Position numbers and translations under genes: made by a program. From Mytilus galloprovincialis (Eukaryota > Mollusca > Bivalvia > Mytilida > Mytilidae), in assembly GCF_965363235.1 (NCBI RefSeq), contig NC_134843.1, positions 94,459,795 to 94,523,794 on the forward strand: a stretch of DNA of 64,000 nucleotides, read 5' to 3'. Positions within the stretch are counted from its first letter, which is position 1; every line of letters starts with the position of its first letter. Below are positions 23,801 to 36,599 of the stretch, piece by piece. Below the pieces are notes generated by a model. That model was not told where the DNA came from. It made no database searches and was given only the letters and a program-made list of their open reading frames with translations.

Positions 23801-24627
23801 TTTAATAACTTTTTCAAATAAACTTGGATTTTCATCAAACTATGCAGCTATATTAGATATATATTAAGCTGACTGAATCCCAGGTCAATATAAGATATTC
23901 CTACTGGTGAACAAATGTCGGTTTAACGAACATTTTATACTTATATTTTTTGTTGTCTTTTGGGAAATGAGTTGTCCGTTTAATTATGCTAAACTTGTTA
24001 ACATTCAGTCTATAAAAACATCACATATAATATTATAGAGATAAATCAAAATAGGTGTGTACCTGAAACATCTCCATCATTAGTTTAAACATATTTTATT
24101 GTTCAAAACAAATGGATTAGACACAAGTTTTTCAACTTAGTTCCGTCTTCTCCATAATATACATGAATATACATTATATTTATATAGCACATTACATAAA
24201 TTTGTATCTCCATCATTAACATATATGAGATGTTATGGCCTACTCATTTGTATAAGTAAATAAGTTTGCTAACCTTAAAAAAAGTGTAAATTACAAATCA
24301 CTTGTGAAATATTGTATTGCACGAAGAAAACGTTTCATATAAGTGTGTTTGTTTGTGTTTTTATAAATTCGCAACAATGTAAACTGAATTTGCGATAGTT
24401 CAACCTCAATTTAACGTATACCAAACTTAAAAATGTATAGCAGTTTTATTTATTTTCTTTACTCACATATATTATTCAAGTAATTTTTAAGTGCCGATGG
24501 ACGACGACCGTCGTTACACATGAGTGATATTCCACATTTGCTAACTAATATATAATACTGCTCAAGTTGAACCAGAAATAAGAAAATTATGTATTTGAGA
24601 CTGGAAAAACCTTTTCTTGTTTTTCAG

Positions 24628-26460
24628 ATGAATTCAAAAAGCTATTTTTCATTTTTAGAGAACGTTTCGTAGCATGTCAGTAAGTATGTTTCACAAAACA
24701 AACAATTCATCGATACCAGATATTTGGAAACAAATCATATATTTAGATTCTTTGAAAACAGCATTCGATGCAGAGTGTCTCTTTGAAATTTAAACAGATA
24801 TGTGAGACCATATTTTGGGCTTGCATTTTGTAAACCAAACTCATGAATCTTAAAAATTGAAATAGACATGAGAAATGTTCAAGATTTTTAATTTTACAAT
24901 ATTCATATTCATGATATTTAACAGTATAAATTGCATTACACAAGAAACGCATTGACAACGTTCTTCAGTGATGCTGGTTATCAAAATATTACTTTTTATG
25001 AATTATAAAGATTAACTGAAAGTACATCCGAATAGAAAATAAATCAAAGCTACTTACACATACTATTATTCAAATAATTTCAATAGTTTCACCACTTAAA
25101 ATATAGTTTATCAATATCCGTATTTTCTTGCCAATGTTGTAGAAATACAGTAACGGGATTGTAATTGTTACAGAGACTAACAGCAGAGGTATCCCGACCG
25201 CGTTATAGAAATAACCTAACACGAAATCATTTTTAAAATTACGTATGCTTCATTTGCTTTTTTCCGCTATGTTGAGGGCAAACTAGTAGACTTTTAATTG
25301 TTACCAAATACACTCATAAAGGTTAAAAACGAAAAATGGTCCGTAGAATACTTGTTCTTAAAACAAGAGTTCAGTAAAACAAGTAAAATATTTGTGTTTA
25401 ATGAAAGAAAGTGGTAGGCTGCTTTACAACATGACGTTTAAGAGAAATAGCATTCATTTTACGTAAGTGACTGAAATTGCACCATAGGAAAACTAACTGA
25501 TGTTTTATACTTTTTATTACAGTCTTCAAACTGTTGCTTGCACTGGTGCATGTCCATATCCGACATTTTAACATGTATCAGACATGAAGGGTAAATGGGT
25601 AAGTAGGAATGTTATAGAATTAAGTGGTAAAGGATATGTGAATGGACCTGATTAGCGATTCCATCTGGCAAACAGTATCAAACAGGAATCAAAACAAAGC
25701 AAAGTTGCTGAGCATAATACCCAGATGAAAAAAACAATAAAATCAACAAACAGAACTAAAGAAGCATGTTTTAAAAATAAGGCACAATTTAAACAAAACC
25801 ATTCTAACATCGAAAATCTTATTTTTATACTTCTCAGGAATCCTGGAAATGAAGCCACTTTTAGGAACCAATTAGTTTCAAATTAGAATGATTTATAAAT
25901 AAAGTATAATTCAGATCTTACAAATTCATTTAATCTGTAGGGTGCCAGTTTTTATATATACTATTTTTTTCAGATGTCCTCCAACTTCTTAAATGAAACC
26001 CAAATTGTCCTATGAAAACACATACATAACTCGCATCAAATTGTCTTATATTTGTTGATCTTTTTGATACTTATATTCAATCCTGCAATAAATTGGTCAT
26101 TATATTTTGATGCGTAATATGGTAAAGATGATTAATGCTGGTGTAATTAGTTTTATTGCAACCAGATTGAACAGACTCTCATTCATTACCGCAGAATAAA
26201 TAATGTTTACAGAATAAATTATCTTTCTTTATAACCATACAAAGGACATTATAATGTTCTTATTATAAGTCTTCTTTACAGAGAAACAAGTATAGCAGAG
26301 TAGTATTTACTTAAAGCCCTTTGTTTTTATCAAAAGGAATACAATATCCGAAACATGTACGTTTTGTATGTTATTTACTTCATATTCATTCTAATATTTC
26401 TTTTTCAGCACCACGTGGGACTGGAAATTATAATAAGATTCATTAAAATAAAAAAGAATT
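24628..26460 (+). pseudogene. Locus B: diverged Kazal-like peptide gene, exons 2-4
   Basis: Exon 3 (25523-25571 coding) is well preserved after TTATTACAG: L-Q-T-V-A-C-T-G-A-C-P-Y-P-T-F, then TAA. Exon 4 begins at 26409 (CACCACGTGGGACTGGAAAT), parallel to C and D. Upstream, 24628-24679 has an acceptor (TTTTTCAG), a GTAAGTATG donor and the correct phase for exon 2, with an end (GTTTCGTAGCATGTCA) resembling D. It encodes only 16 full codons with a single Cys, so the whole Kazal core is gone. No exon 1 was identified. It is probably a decaying paralogue, or less likely a peptide reshaped by internal loss. The downstream flank to about 29300 is colinear with the flank of C. Confidence 0.65.
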
Positions 26461-26914
26461 ACATTGTAATTTAGTCTGAATCATGTTTTGGGATTATTTG
26501 AACGAGTAAGATATGAGTACAAATTGTTTAAACTGTTAGTTATAGTTTATGTATATGCCTATATGAAAGTTTGTGTGACAACTCTCCAACATGCATTTTA
26601 CATTAGATAAGCATGAAATATACACGTTTACATCATCATTTACATTGATTTCATCTCAGATTTAGTCTCACGATTCTAGATACCTGTAATCTTTTGGCAT
26701 CACTTTTGTGATATGAAACCATCTTCTATTAACATCTACTTTCACTGTTCACAACGCACTGAACCCCCAGTTCAACTTGGCTGTACAAACATAGAATAAT
26801 TATGTCGAATGTGACAATACATCGTCGGTTTATTCTAAGGTAATACCCTTATCGTGATAATACCGGATTATGGTTGTATTTCTAAAAAATGGCGTAACTT
26901 ACAGATCAGACATT

Positions 26915-27164
26915 TTTACTAGCCAAGTGGTCTAATCAGTTTTACTACTTTAAGTACTAGCCAGTCAACACTTAGGTTGTGAGTTCGAACCCAGCCCGTG
27001 TAGGTGCGCTCTACTCCAATCTTAATTGACTAGGATTTTCAGTTTTCCTATCGAAGGTTGTTGGTTTTCTCTAGTTATCCCGGCTTCCTCAACCAATAAA
27101 AACTGACCACCAAGAAAATAGCCAAAAGGTGGCGTTAAAACATCAACAATCAATCAATCAATCT
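26915..27164 (+). repeat. tRNA-derived SINE (V-SINE-like, possibly RUDI)
   Basis: The head resembles a tRNA: an A-box-like TAGCCAAGTGGTCT (26920-26933) and a B box GAGTTCGAACCC (26981-26992). A conserved central block follows (GGTTTTCTCTAGTTATCCCG, CTTCCTC, CAATAAAAACTGACCACCA, AAGGTGGCGTTAAAACA), and the tail is (AATC)4 at about 27148-27163. Overall ~250 bp. This fits V-superfamily SINEs widespread in molluscs; the family name is from memory. Confidence 0.78.
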
Positions 27165-27177
27165 ACTCAATATCAAA

Positions 27178-27585
27178 AGAAAGCTAGTAAACCAAGAATT
27201 TCAAGTTGAAAACATCACTTTGTAAATTTTACTGACGCCATCATGAGTTGTTTTACCGTTGTGCAATATGCGTTTCACAAATTATATCGGATATGTTCCT
27301 TATGTCGTAACTATAATCATTCCCTTTTTACGAATGTGACCTACCGAGTTTGACTATTAACCGGGTTTGTATTTATATGAGCAACACGACGGGTACCACA
27401 TGTGGAGCAGGATCTGCTAACCCTTCCAGAGCACCTGATATCACCAATAGTTGGTGGAGTTCGTGTTGATTAGGCCTTAGTTTTACTAAAATGTGTCTTG
27501 TGAACTATTATTTGTCTAATTGTCTTTATCATTTTTAGCCATGGCGTTTGCAGTTTGTTTTCGATCATCAAATGACAATACAAGT
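27178..27585 (+). mobile_element. Penelope-like element, 5'-truncated, RT C terminus plus type 2 tail
   Basis: 27178-27330 matches the last ~50 codons and stop region of the RT at 46620-46778 (AAGCTA.TAAACCAAGA, TTTTACTGACGCC, TTTCACAAAT.ATATCG.ATATG, TTCCTTATGTCGTAACTA), followed by the type 2 tail. It is a heavily 5'-truncated insertion. Confidence 0.8.
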
Positions 27586-27614
27586 TTTTGATGACAAGGA
27601 AAACATACGCAATT

Positions 27615-27825
27615 ACTGTGGATTCATTAATATTCGTTGGATACCAATTTTCGTGGATTTTGTTGGTACAGGAGAACCACGAAATCAAAAGATCAACGAA
27701 ACACAAACTTTCTGAAGGAATGTATGCACACTTTGCCAACACCAAGAAATTAAATATCCACGAATATACAAGTTTTCTTCAAACCTCGAAGATTGGTACA
27801 CACGAAAGTAAATGAACCCACAGTA
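27615..27825. mobile_element. TA-flanked MITE with CTGTGGATTCATT ends
   Basis: Left end TA then CTGTGGATTCATT; right end AATGAACCCACAG then TA. The interior also reads inward from both ends (ATTCGTTGG, TTTTCGTGG against CCACGAA, CACGAAAGT). At about 207 bp with a TA target and no coding frame, it is a Tc1/mariner-like miniature element. Similar elements are frequent in bivalve genomes. Confidence 0.82.
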
Positions 27826-27837
27826 CAAGTTATACCT

Positions 27838-29300
27838 GAAAAAGGTTTACCAAGAAAATCGCCTCCAACGAATAACTTTCTAAAAGGTTCAATTTTCAAA
27901 ATATGTAACACGCAGATACATGTTAGGAAAGTAAAACTTTACCAAACTGTCTTAAACCACACTAAAGGATAACTTGGAGTGAATATAGGTGTGGCGAAAA
28001 GGCAAACTACGCTTGGTCAACTGGGAGCATCCAACGTGTTGATCAGTACTAGTAAAGGTCTAGGAAAACATTTAATGAATCGTCAAAAGTGGTGACATTA
28101 GCCAAAACAAGTTTACAAGTATCGAGCAACACCAAATATTTCTATGATTGAATGATAATATATTAGATATGTAGAGGAAGATATCTAAACTATTTTTTCT
28201 CTACCACTAATCTGTCACTCATTTGCCGATAAAACCAAAACAAAAAACAAAAAACAAACAAACCGATATTAAATCTAGAAAATAACAACTACAAAAGATA
28301 TGCTTTAAAACGAAAAAAACAGCTTTTGGTGAATTCAGTCACACATAATTAGCAGTATGAAACACGATACGTTTTTGGCAAGTTGATGTGTATCTGAATG
28401 ATTTTGTTAAATAATTTGAAAATATCATCCATACGAACTGACAGTTCATCAAATTGAACAAATTTGACAATAATTGACGTAACAAATCAATGGACAACTG
28501 GCGATTTGTATATTGCATATATTTATTTTCTTACCTAATACGAAAATTTATTGATCCTTTAAATACATATAAAACCAGGTTCGATTCATAACCGGTGTCT
28601 TTAGATATTTGAGTGACATGACTGGATTTTTGTTAAAGAGGAATGTAAGTGAGAGGTTTAGTTAGCTAAAAACACAGGTTCAATTTACAATTTTCTACAT
28701 AAAAAAATGTCTGCACCAAGAGGTCAACAATTTTACAGTTGTTATATTTTCGTTTGATGTGTTTGACCATTTGATTAGGGACTTTCGTTTTTAAGTTTTC
28801 CCCTGAGTTCAGTATTCTTGTGATTTTACTGTTGACTATATGGTTGTTTTGTTATTGCCCTATAGCTGACTTCTTGTAACTGTAAAGGATGGAAGGAGCG
28901 TATATTACTGCATTTCCTCAACCATAGAAGTTGCTACCACGGATATTACACTGTCTGGCCTTGTCTAGTTTTATGTACATGTAGTAAATAATGAACATGA
29001 ACGAAAAAATTCAAGTTGTAAGATCTATCACCATAAAATTCTTTGTTTAACAAATTTACCAGGTATAATTATATATTGTTATGATTCTTGTCGTCAATTT
29101 TATTCTTTTCTGTCTTTAAAAAAAAACTGATTGATTAATGGCTGCTTAATTAACTGTAAAGTCAGTATAACAAAAACGATTATGAGATAAATGGGTTTTT
29201 GACGTTCCAACCACAAACAACAACAATAGGTGTTAAATCACATTTGTATATTCCGAAAAAAAGTGCACTAATTGCGTTCTTGATAGGACAGACAAGTTCC
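27838..29300. repeat. 3' flank of locus B, colinear with 43198-48640
   Basis: 27838-27965 (AAAGGTTTACCAAGAAAATCGC, then CACTAAAGGATAA) resembles 43198-43330, and 28915-29290 (GAAGTTGCTACCACGGATAT, then ACCACAAACAACAACA, TGTTAAATCA) resembles 48245-48620. The order is the same, so this is the duplicated-unit flank. Repeat insertions (28640-28850) interrupt it. Confidence 0.65.
28640..28850. repeat. Dispersed repeat, 'GAGAGGT...CACCATTTTCTACAT' family
   Basis: Carries AGTGAGAGGTTTAG, TTTTCTACATAAA, GTTTGATGTGTTTGACCATT, TGATTAGGGACTTTCG and GAGTTCAGTATTCTTGTGAT, in the same order as 50985-51180, and reversed at 34060-34330 and 42655-42900. Confidence 0.65.
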
Positions 29301-29501
29301 TTATAAGTTCTTAAGTGCCATGTGCAAACTTACTTAAAATTTGTTTAAATAATTTAACTCTTGTACCATTTTGTCCTTAGAATTATCACTGTTTTCTACT
29401 GTGCCTAACGTTTCCATTATTACTAAATAATAGTTCCAACCTAATTTATCCACTTTTATATTCTTGTACTAAGTAATAAATTCGGAGATACAAACTATCA
29501 A

Positions 29502-32500
29502 TAGGCGAGTGACATTCAGACCTAAAAAATATTTTTAATGCACCTATCTAACACACAGCTATATTATATATCATTCGAAAGGAAAAAATGTGTACATTCC
29601 ATTTTTCCCGGTCGTAAAAGTGAAATATGTTGCATTTTGTTTTTAAATTGGGGTCAAAGGTCATAAAAAATTGAAAGAATAACACTTTTGTAGTATTATT
29701 GTCTTATTTGAAGCAGCTAGTATTAGCAAATTCAAATTTTACTTTACACGATACTATGATAATGTCTCTCTGATTCTTATTTGCCTTTCGTTCATGGTTT
29801 GGCGATAATTGACTTCATTTTGACGTTTTCACTCTGCTCTCTAATCAAAACGGTACTTTCTACTAAAACGACGCATAATAACAAATATTTGACCTTAAAT
29901 GTGTTAATATTTACTATATTTGATGGTGTGCCATGCGAAATAAAAAAAAAACATTATGAAATATTTGTAAGTTGGACGAGTAAAAGGGAGAGAAAACAAC
30001 GCAATCAAGAGAGTAAAAAGTAGACGTCTTTGTCACATCAACAGTGACAATAGTCTCCTGTTTGTTAACAGCCTATAAACCATGTCTACATCGAAAATCA
30101 CTATCTTACATGTATAATACAACCACAAGCAAAGTTAAAGAGGATATATGAATCACATTTTAAGTCTGTTTGTCCGTCAGTCCCCACTTGTTTGCGGCCC
30201 ATGTCGAATTAAATCAGGTAACTTATACATGTATACAGTTCATCCAAAAACTAATGATTTCAAATATAAAATACATTGCCTTGAACTATAGAACTGATGT
30301 TAAACACACTTAGTTCAGAGATGTATTATGGGATTGCACGTGGTTCTTCATGAATTAAATCAGTTCATTTTGACATTGGTATTGACATTTGAGCCGTCAA
30401 GTTTTCAAACATTGTGTGATTCGTCCTTGTCTGGTTTTTGTCCGGTCCATATCTTTTGAATCGTTGAACCTGGGTTTTCCAACCTAAGTATGCATACACA
30501 TCATATAATAGGGGATGGTCATCAACTAATATGGATCAAATCATAATGGAATCCTGTCCGCGACATATATAGCTGCAAAACTAAGGTTTACCAAACTTCA
30601 CAAAAAAACTTAAGACAAGATTAATCGTAAGTAAACTGAACAATTCATGACTTACGACCCTTACGACCAGCTTAAGCTTTAGTCGAAGGATTTGTTGTGA
30701 AACTGACCCTAGAATGCGGTGATTTATTAACTAAAGTTAGGTCCCACGGTGACCTTTATTTTGACGTTTGGGATTGTATACTTTACAAACACTTTTATTT
30801 CTTAACGTGTTTTTTTTTATTAGGACTGCATTTATTTTCACTCACGTTTGTGCAGTCAAAAGGTTTGCAGTTAAAAATGCAAGCATTAATGTCCTACCAC
30901 AGTAACAGTATTCAAAACTTAGATATATATAGATATTTATCAACTAATATGAATTTGTGGGATATAGTTCGGCTCAACCTATATATAGGGTTTTTTTTGT
31001 CATTCTGGAGGAGTTTCTGTGAATAATCTATTTCTATAAAAGATACCAAATAAATTTAATTTATAACAAATAATGTAATTTTCTGTTCTGTGATTGTTAA
31101 CAATATAAGACAGTCGAAATTTATATTTTAAAACTGCGCCTGTGAAGCTTTTGTTTAACTGGAACGATTCCTGATACTTCGCTGTTACTGACATAATTCT
31201 GTGTAACAGATGCTTACAATGATTTTAGTACATGAACAATTTCCCTAATGCATATATTTTTCCTTCACAAGAACAAATTTATCAAATCCTGAAGAAAGTA
31301 TGACGTAATAAGAACACCTTTGTCATCCGTATTTTAAACATACTGCCGTATTTGTTTGTTATGACGCCATGTCTTTGTTTGCCAGCTTTCAGAACGTGTA
31401 GTTTGAATAATGATGCACTTTGTGGTAGGCGTGACACGATGGCAATCTTTTTGGTTGGAAGTCTGATATTATGTAGCTTGCTCAAATCGTCTAATTTAGT
31501 CTTAAACATACTTATTTTTGGTTTCGGACACTTTAGAGTTTTCTTGCAGCACCGATCTACGTGTCAATATGAATTTTGTTTAATTTGTCATAAATCCGCC
31601 ATCTATTGATGATTTCGATATCGTTAAAAGAGAGTTTTCCTAGGAACAAAGATAGATGATGAGCTATAGAACCTGTAAGAGCATGAACTGCTGGTAAAGG
31701 TACATATAAATAATAAAAGAAACTATACATGCACAATAAACATTGTGCATCGCCAACCATAATTCCAACTCGTAAACAGCACACAGTTGTTCCATGTCTA
31801 GAATACAACGAAGTGTCAGGTCATCGTTGATTCTCTAACATTACTCCTCTAAAATTGTTAATCCGTACTTGGAATAAGAAGCCTGATGATATTATACTAT
31901 AAGTCCGGTATCTTTGATAAGTATGATTAAAAGTACACTATAATTTCTGTATACCAGAGACTAAATGCTTTGAGGTAAACAACTAAAGCTTATCGTATGG
32001 TCTAAAACAAGAAGCAATAGCCAACACTGTATAATAAGCTACAAAGGTTCTTAAACAATTTTAATTAGATACCAAAAAGCTTGATTCGTGCTCAAAACTA
32101 CAAACAAAAGCAAAAATCATAAAAAGCAACTAACGACAACCATAATGAATAACAAATCAATTTGAAAGATATTAGGCAAATGATCGATTGTTTACGTAAG
32201 ACACGCGTTTCGCCGACATAAAACTCCTTGGTAACGCTCGAACCAAGTAAAACTTCGAAGAATATTTAAAAACACGTAATCCTATATAAAATACGGCTTA
32301 GGTAATATATACCCCCTGAGATAGATCATTTATTGTATTTCAAATATCTATACGAAGAATTCAAAATTGTCAACTGAATGAATATATATCCCCATATATT
32401 AAAGTATTTATAGTATGTCAACATACAGGCTCTTTGCGTGGCCCTAGCACATACGCTATGCTTCCTCTAAAATATTGATCAAATTTGAACCATCAATAAG

Positions 32501-33436
32501 TCTACCGTATGCGATGGTTAAAACGGTAGGAAATTTAAAAAGTGGACATATCTCACGTTTAAGTTCATGGGGAAATATCAGATTTGACACATTTTTTGCG
32601 TAATTTTAGTTGCAAAACTAAAATGTGCATTGATTCAATTGAGAAAGAAGTATTTTTCAATAATTATTCACAATCTCTGCTTTTTGTAAGTGCAAATTGA
32701 CTAAGAACAATAAGATATTGGTTTTCTACCAAGAAAAACGTTGACATCCCAGCTTCTATGATCCTTTTAATTTTATTTTATATACTGTGCATAATATTGT
32801 ACCCAAACAAATGCCTTCATGGTTATTCATACTATTTTTCGAAGCGTTTAGGTCCGTTAACTTGAGGGAAATTAACAGAGAAAGCGATTTGTGAAATTTG
32901 ATTGAAAAGGGGGAGTGTGTAAAAATGTGTAAAATCCAGAATAATACAGTGATAACGATATGTATTAAACAAGTAATGAACTTTTGAATGATACGAGCAT
33001 CATATATTTGGGTTTCAAGCCGAAAATATCTAAGAAATGAAAAAAAATATGAAAATTGGCACCATTTTTATAAAAAATTCCAAAATTGTTACAAGAAGCT
33101 TCTTTTTTTCGCAAAAATTATTTCTTTTATTTTTGAAAAGTATTTTTTATACATTGACATGTTAAACGTACATAATTTTTGCTTTGTGACAACAGAAAAT
33201 AAATCTACATGTTAATTTTTCACTCTTCAATACTGTTGTTCATTTTTCAGTTTGGAATTATTTCTCGATTTTAATTCAATTTTTACAAAAGTTGCACCGT
33301 ACGAATATTTTACGACCGACCAAAAAAAGAAGTTCAGATATTATACTATAACATATAAAAAAATCAGGTGTGTGTTAGGTGGGTGCATTAAAGTCACTAA
33401 CTAAGCGTCTTTTCTGAAAATGTCACTCGCCTACAA
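29502..33436. mobile_element. ~3.9-kb interval bounded by long inverted repeats
   Basis: The left end (29502 onward: TAGGCGAGTGACATT, TTTTAATGCACCTATCTAAC, CGGTCGTAAAAGTG) reappears as reverse complement at the right end (33436 backward: TAGGCGAGTGACATT, TTTAATGCACCCACCTAACA, CGGTCGTAAAATATTC). Similarity extends about 150-200 bp inward. It could be one DNA transposon with long inverted ends or two inverted copies of a repeat. Inside I see no transposase, only short open frames without motifs. Confidence 0.5.
30060..33180. other. Interior of the inverted-repeat interval, no gene recognised
   Basis: The longest frames (about 109 aa at 30697 plus, 85 aa at 31352 plus) show no motif, signal peptide or splice context that I trust. 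32199-32260 carries an eroded piece of the window-start repeat (CACGCGTTTCGCCGACATAA). Confidence 0.45.
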
Positions 33437-33859
33437 TGAAACAACCTGTTACTGCAGGTCAAACAATAACAATATATTGAACAAAAAGACTCACCAACAG
33501 GAGGTACCAAAACGACAACAAAACAAAAAACCCCTTCGTCTCGATTTGAAACAGCTTATTCATTTTGATCATATCAGGATTTTAACCATGTGTGTTGGAT
33601 CAGATTATGACGATAAAGATTAAACGTTCTTAGTGACGGTAATTGCATAAGAACTTCTCGGACGAACGAAACTTATGAATTGTTACCTTAAAAATACCTT
33701 TATTCATGATTTTCACTTTTTGTACCAAAAGTAACATGTTTATGAATTTTATGTTTAAATTTGTGCATTTTAGTTTTCTGAATAAAAAAGTCGAATGAAA
33801 AGTTTTTGGTCATTAGATGCAAAGATTTGCCGATTTTAATTTTCCTTAGAGTTCGTTTT

Positions 33860-34330
33860 TTTTTCTCGGAAACTCCGTAATCAAATGGCAAACTCATAAT
33901 CTTTAAACACATCAAACAAATGGATAACAATTGTCATAATCTGGACTTTTAATAGATCTTTAGAATATAAACAGTGTAAAACGCTTTAATCTTGCAATAA
34001 TATTAAAACCTTTGACTTTTCTACATTTTACACATGTTCAGCATTACAGACTCATTAGTCATTTTTACAAAACAAATTATTCACAAAAATACTGAACTTA
34101 GAAGAAAATCTAATCGTAAAGTCCATAATCACATGGCAAAATAAAATAACAAAACACATTAAAAACGAATTGACAAGAACTGTCATATTCCTGACTTGGT
34201 ACAGTCATTTTCAAATGTAGAAAATGGTGGATTAAACCTGGTTTTATAGCGCTAAACCTCTCACTTTGATGACAGTCTTGTCAAATTCCGTTATATTTAC
34301 AATGATACGTGAATGCTTCAAAAGTACTAA
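33860..34330. repeat. Two adjacent partial copies of the 'CACCATTTTCTACAT' family, reversed
   Basis: 33860-33945 has AATCAAATGGCAAACTCA and CACATCAAACAAATGGATAA. 34060-34330 has TGTCATATTCCTGACTTGGT, GTAGAAAATGGTGGATTAAA, CCTGGTTTTATAGCGCTAAA and CAAATTCCGTTATATTTACA. They share order with 42655-42900. Confidence 0.65.
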
Positions 34331-35390
34331 TTATTCTAAATACTAAGGATTTTCTTATCCCAAGCATAAATTACCTTAGCCGTATTTGGCACAACGTTTT
34401 GGAATTGGTCAACACTATACTTGTTTGGCTTTCTAACTATTTTGATCTGAATGTCACTAATGAGGCTTATGCCGGCGTCACATATTGACGAATAGACCTG
34501 TGTGCACCAGACGTACAGAGAACATTAGCAAATTCCGTATATGTTAGTTGCACGCTAGATTAACCTAAGCAATGATTCATTTTTTTTATGAGACACGTGT
34601 ATGGCATGTTGTATACGCTTCACGAAGTTCTTGCACGAAGTCTAGATGTAAACCAAAATCCGAAGCAAATGCAACTGTATTCGATGTATCCATTATTTCT
34701 TTATCGGTCAGAAAGTTATCACTGCATTTAACTTAGTTTCACAACAGAATTTATTTATCCTTCAAATTTTTATTAAAAGTTTTAATCATCCTGATTCACA
34801 TCCTAAATCATGTGTTAGTGTCTACAAAATATGATTTAGTGATAGTTCTAAATGCCATCAAATGATTGGCGAGTTTCTTATTATAATAAAATTGAAAAGT
34901 AAAGATTCTACAGCATTAAAAGAGCAAGTAAATCATTTATGTTTTCTAATCACTAATGATTGATGCCAAAACTTTTGTGAAATCTAAGCTTGATTGCATT
35001 TATAACAAACATGAATCATATATTTACATGTAGTCAAGATGAATAGAGAATCACTGATTTACACGTTTATTTTAAATTGTATGATCTTGTCAGACGTTTA
35101 TGCACTCATTTTATAATACATTGTTAAAATTTCTGTGAAGGATTTAAGCCGATAACTGTCTATTCCGTAAAAACATTTGACATATTTGAGGACGAAGGCC
35201 AAGGACAAGTTCAATATTCTACGGCATGAACTGTTAGAGGCGTATATCTTACTTAAAACATTGTACAATAAGGTGTTCTATTGTCATTTCATGTAATGTT
35301 CCCCTCGTAAAATTTTAGAGAATTATGATCCAATTATTATATCTTTAACCTTCAAAAACTAATACTTAAAGTTATATTATACAAATGTTT
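34330..35390. other. Non-coding stretch
   Basis: No gene or known repeat recognised. Confidence 0.45.
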
Positions 35391-35394
35391 CGCC

Positions 35395-35745
35395 ATGAAA
35401 ACAGCTGTTCCAAATTCATAAAACGATTGAGAAAAAGCAAATCCGAATTACAAACTAAAACTGAGGGAAACGCATCAAATATAAGAGGAGAACAACGAAA
35501 GAATAGAAACACAACATTAAAATGTAACACACACAAAAACGAACTATAATATAACAATGGCCATTTTCCTGACTTGGTACAGGACATATTACACAAAATG
35601 GTTGGTTGAACCTGGTTTTGTGACATGCCAAACCTTCTGCTTTTATGGTTATAAGTATAAAATTAAAATGACAACATTACATGACAGGACTACAATACAA
35701 ATAAATGGGAGAACGTATAGGACAGAGAAACACACGAGTAATAGC
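35395..35745. repeat. Dispersed repeat, 'GGCCATATTCCTGA' family
   Basis: Second good copy of the family at 6935-7450 (see there). It is followed at 35758-35800 by a short remnant of the window-start repeat (CACCAGACGTACGTTTC). Confidence 0.7.
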
Positions 35746-35799
35746 TAACAAAAGGTATCAGGTTTAAAATTTAATACACCAGACGTACGTTTCAAGATG

Positions 35800-36540
35800 T
35801 AACCGGAGATCAAGAAATCGATCAAACGTATTCACCTACAATATATATAATCCCACTATGTCCTTCCTCGTTTAGAGAAATTAACATTGATTCAGTGGTT
35901 TTATTGAGACAGTTAGTATTCATGAATACCCCCTTTTCCGATTTATCCGTAAGGTACTTGTATCCCATCCTGAAGAGTATTTTGCGTATTGCTATGCTTT
36001 TCTGATTTCCGTTAATTTCAAGCTTCCAAGATATATTTTTGTCCTTCGATTTTCATCTGCAATCAACGCATTGTTTTCTTTGAAAACAAGCGTGGTAAGT
36101 GTCGATTTCATTTTGTTTTGTGATTAAGGTATGCATATTGTTTTGAATCAATTCCACGTTTGATATCTGCAGTGTTTAAAACTGTTTATAAAAATTTGAA
36201 AATAAACAATTAATTAGAACATATTAAAAATGTTGTTATTGATAATTCCCTATTTTTAATTAATTTGATGCAGAAAAGGTTGTATGTTAGAATTTACAAA
36301 CTACCGAAAAACATATTTAACAAACATATGATTAAATGTTTTTTTTATAATTGTGTACACACGATTAATTTATTTGACTTTAGGTGACGTTGTCCTGTTT
36401 TTGTTTCTCATATTTATTTTCGTTGATAAGCGGATTTTGCACGATATTTCTATACAGGCAATAATACTTGATATTTAAATTTAAAACAAAAATCAAATTA
36501 ACGCCAACAAATCAAAATTTAAAAAAGGTCATCTTCCTAG
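35800..36540. other. Non-coding stretch
   Basis: A+T-rich, no recognised feature. Confidence 0.4.
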
Positions 36541-36599
36541 TTCATGAAAGAGTAATCGATTTGTACTTTATACAAAGGCTGAGGTTTTGGTTGTTGGTC

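Noticed and set aside
24743-24958. Minus-strand 71-aa frame with several Cys
   Set aside because: Cys spacing does not match the peptide family and no splice partner exists on that strand.
26915-27000. Possible tRNA gene
   Set aside because: A and B boxes are present but the cloverleaf arms do not pair and the sequence continues into a SINE body with an (AATC)n tail.
27588-27815. 75-aa plus-strand frame and its minus-strand counterpart
   Set aside because: Entirely within the TA-flanked MITE.
30697-31026. 109-aa frame with hydrophobic segments
   Set aside because: A+T-driven hydrophobic residues, no homologous motif and no paralogue in the duplicated units.
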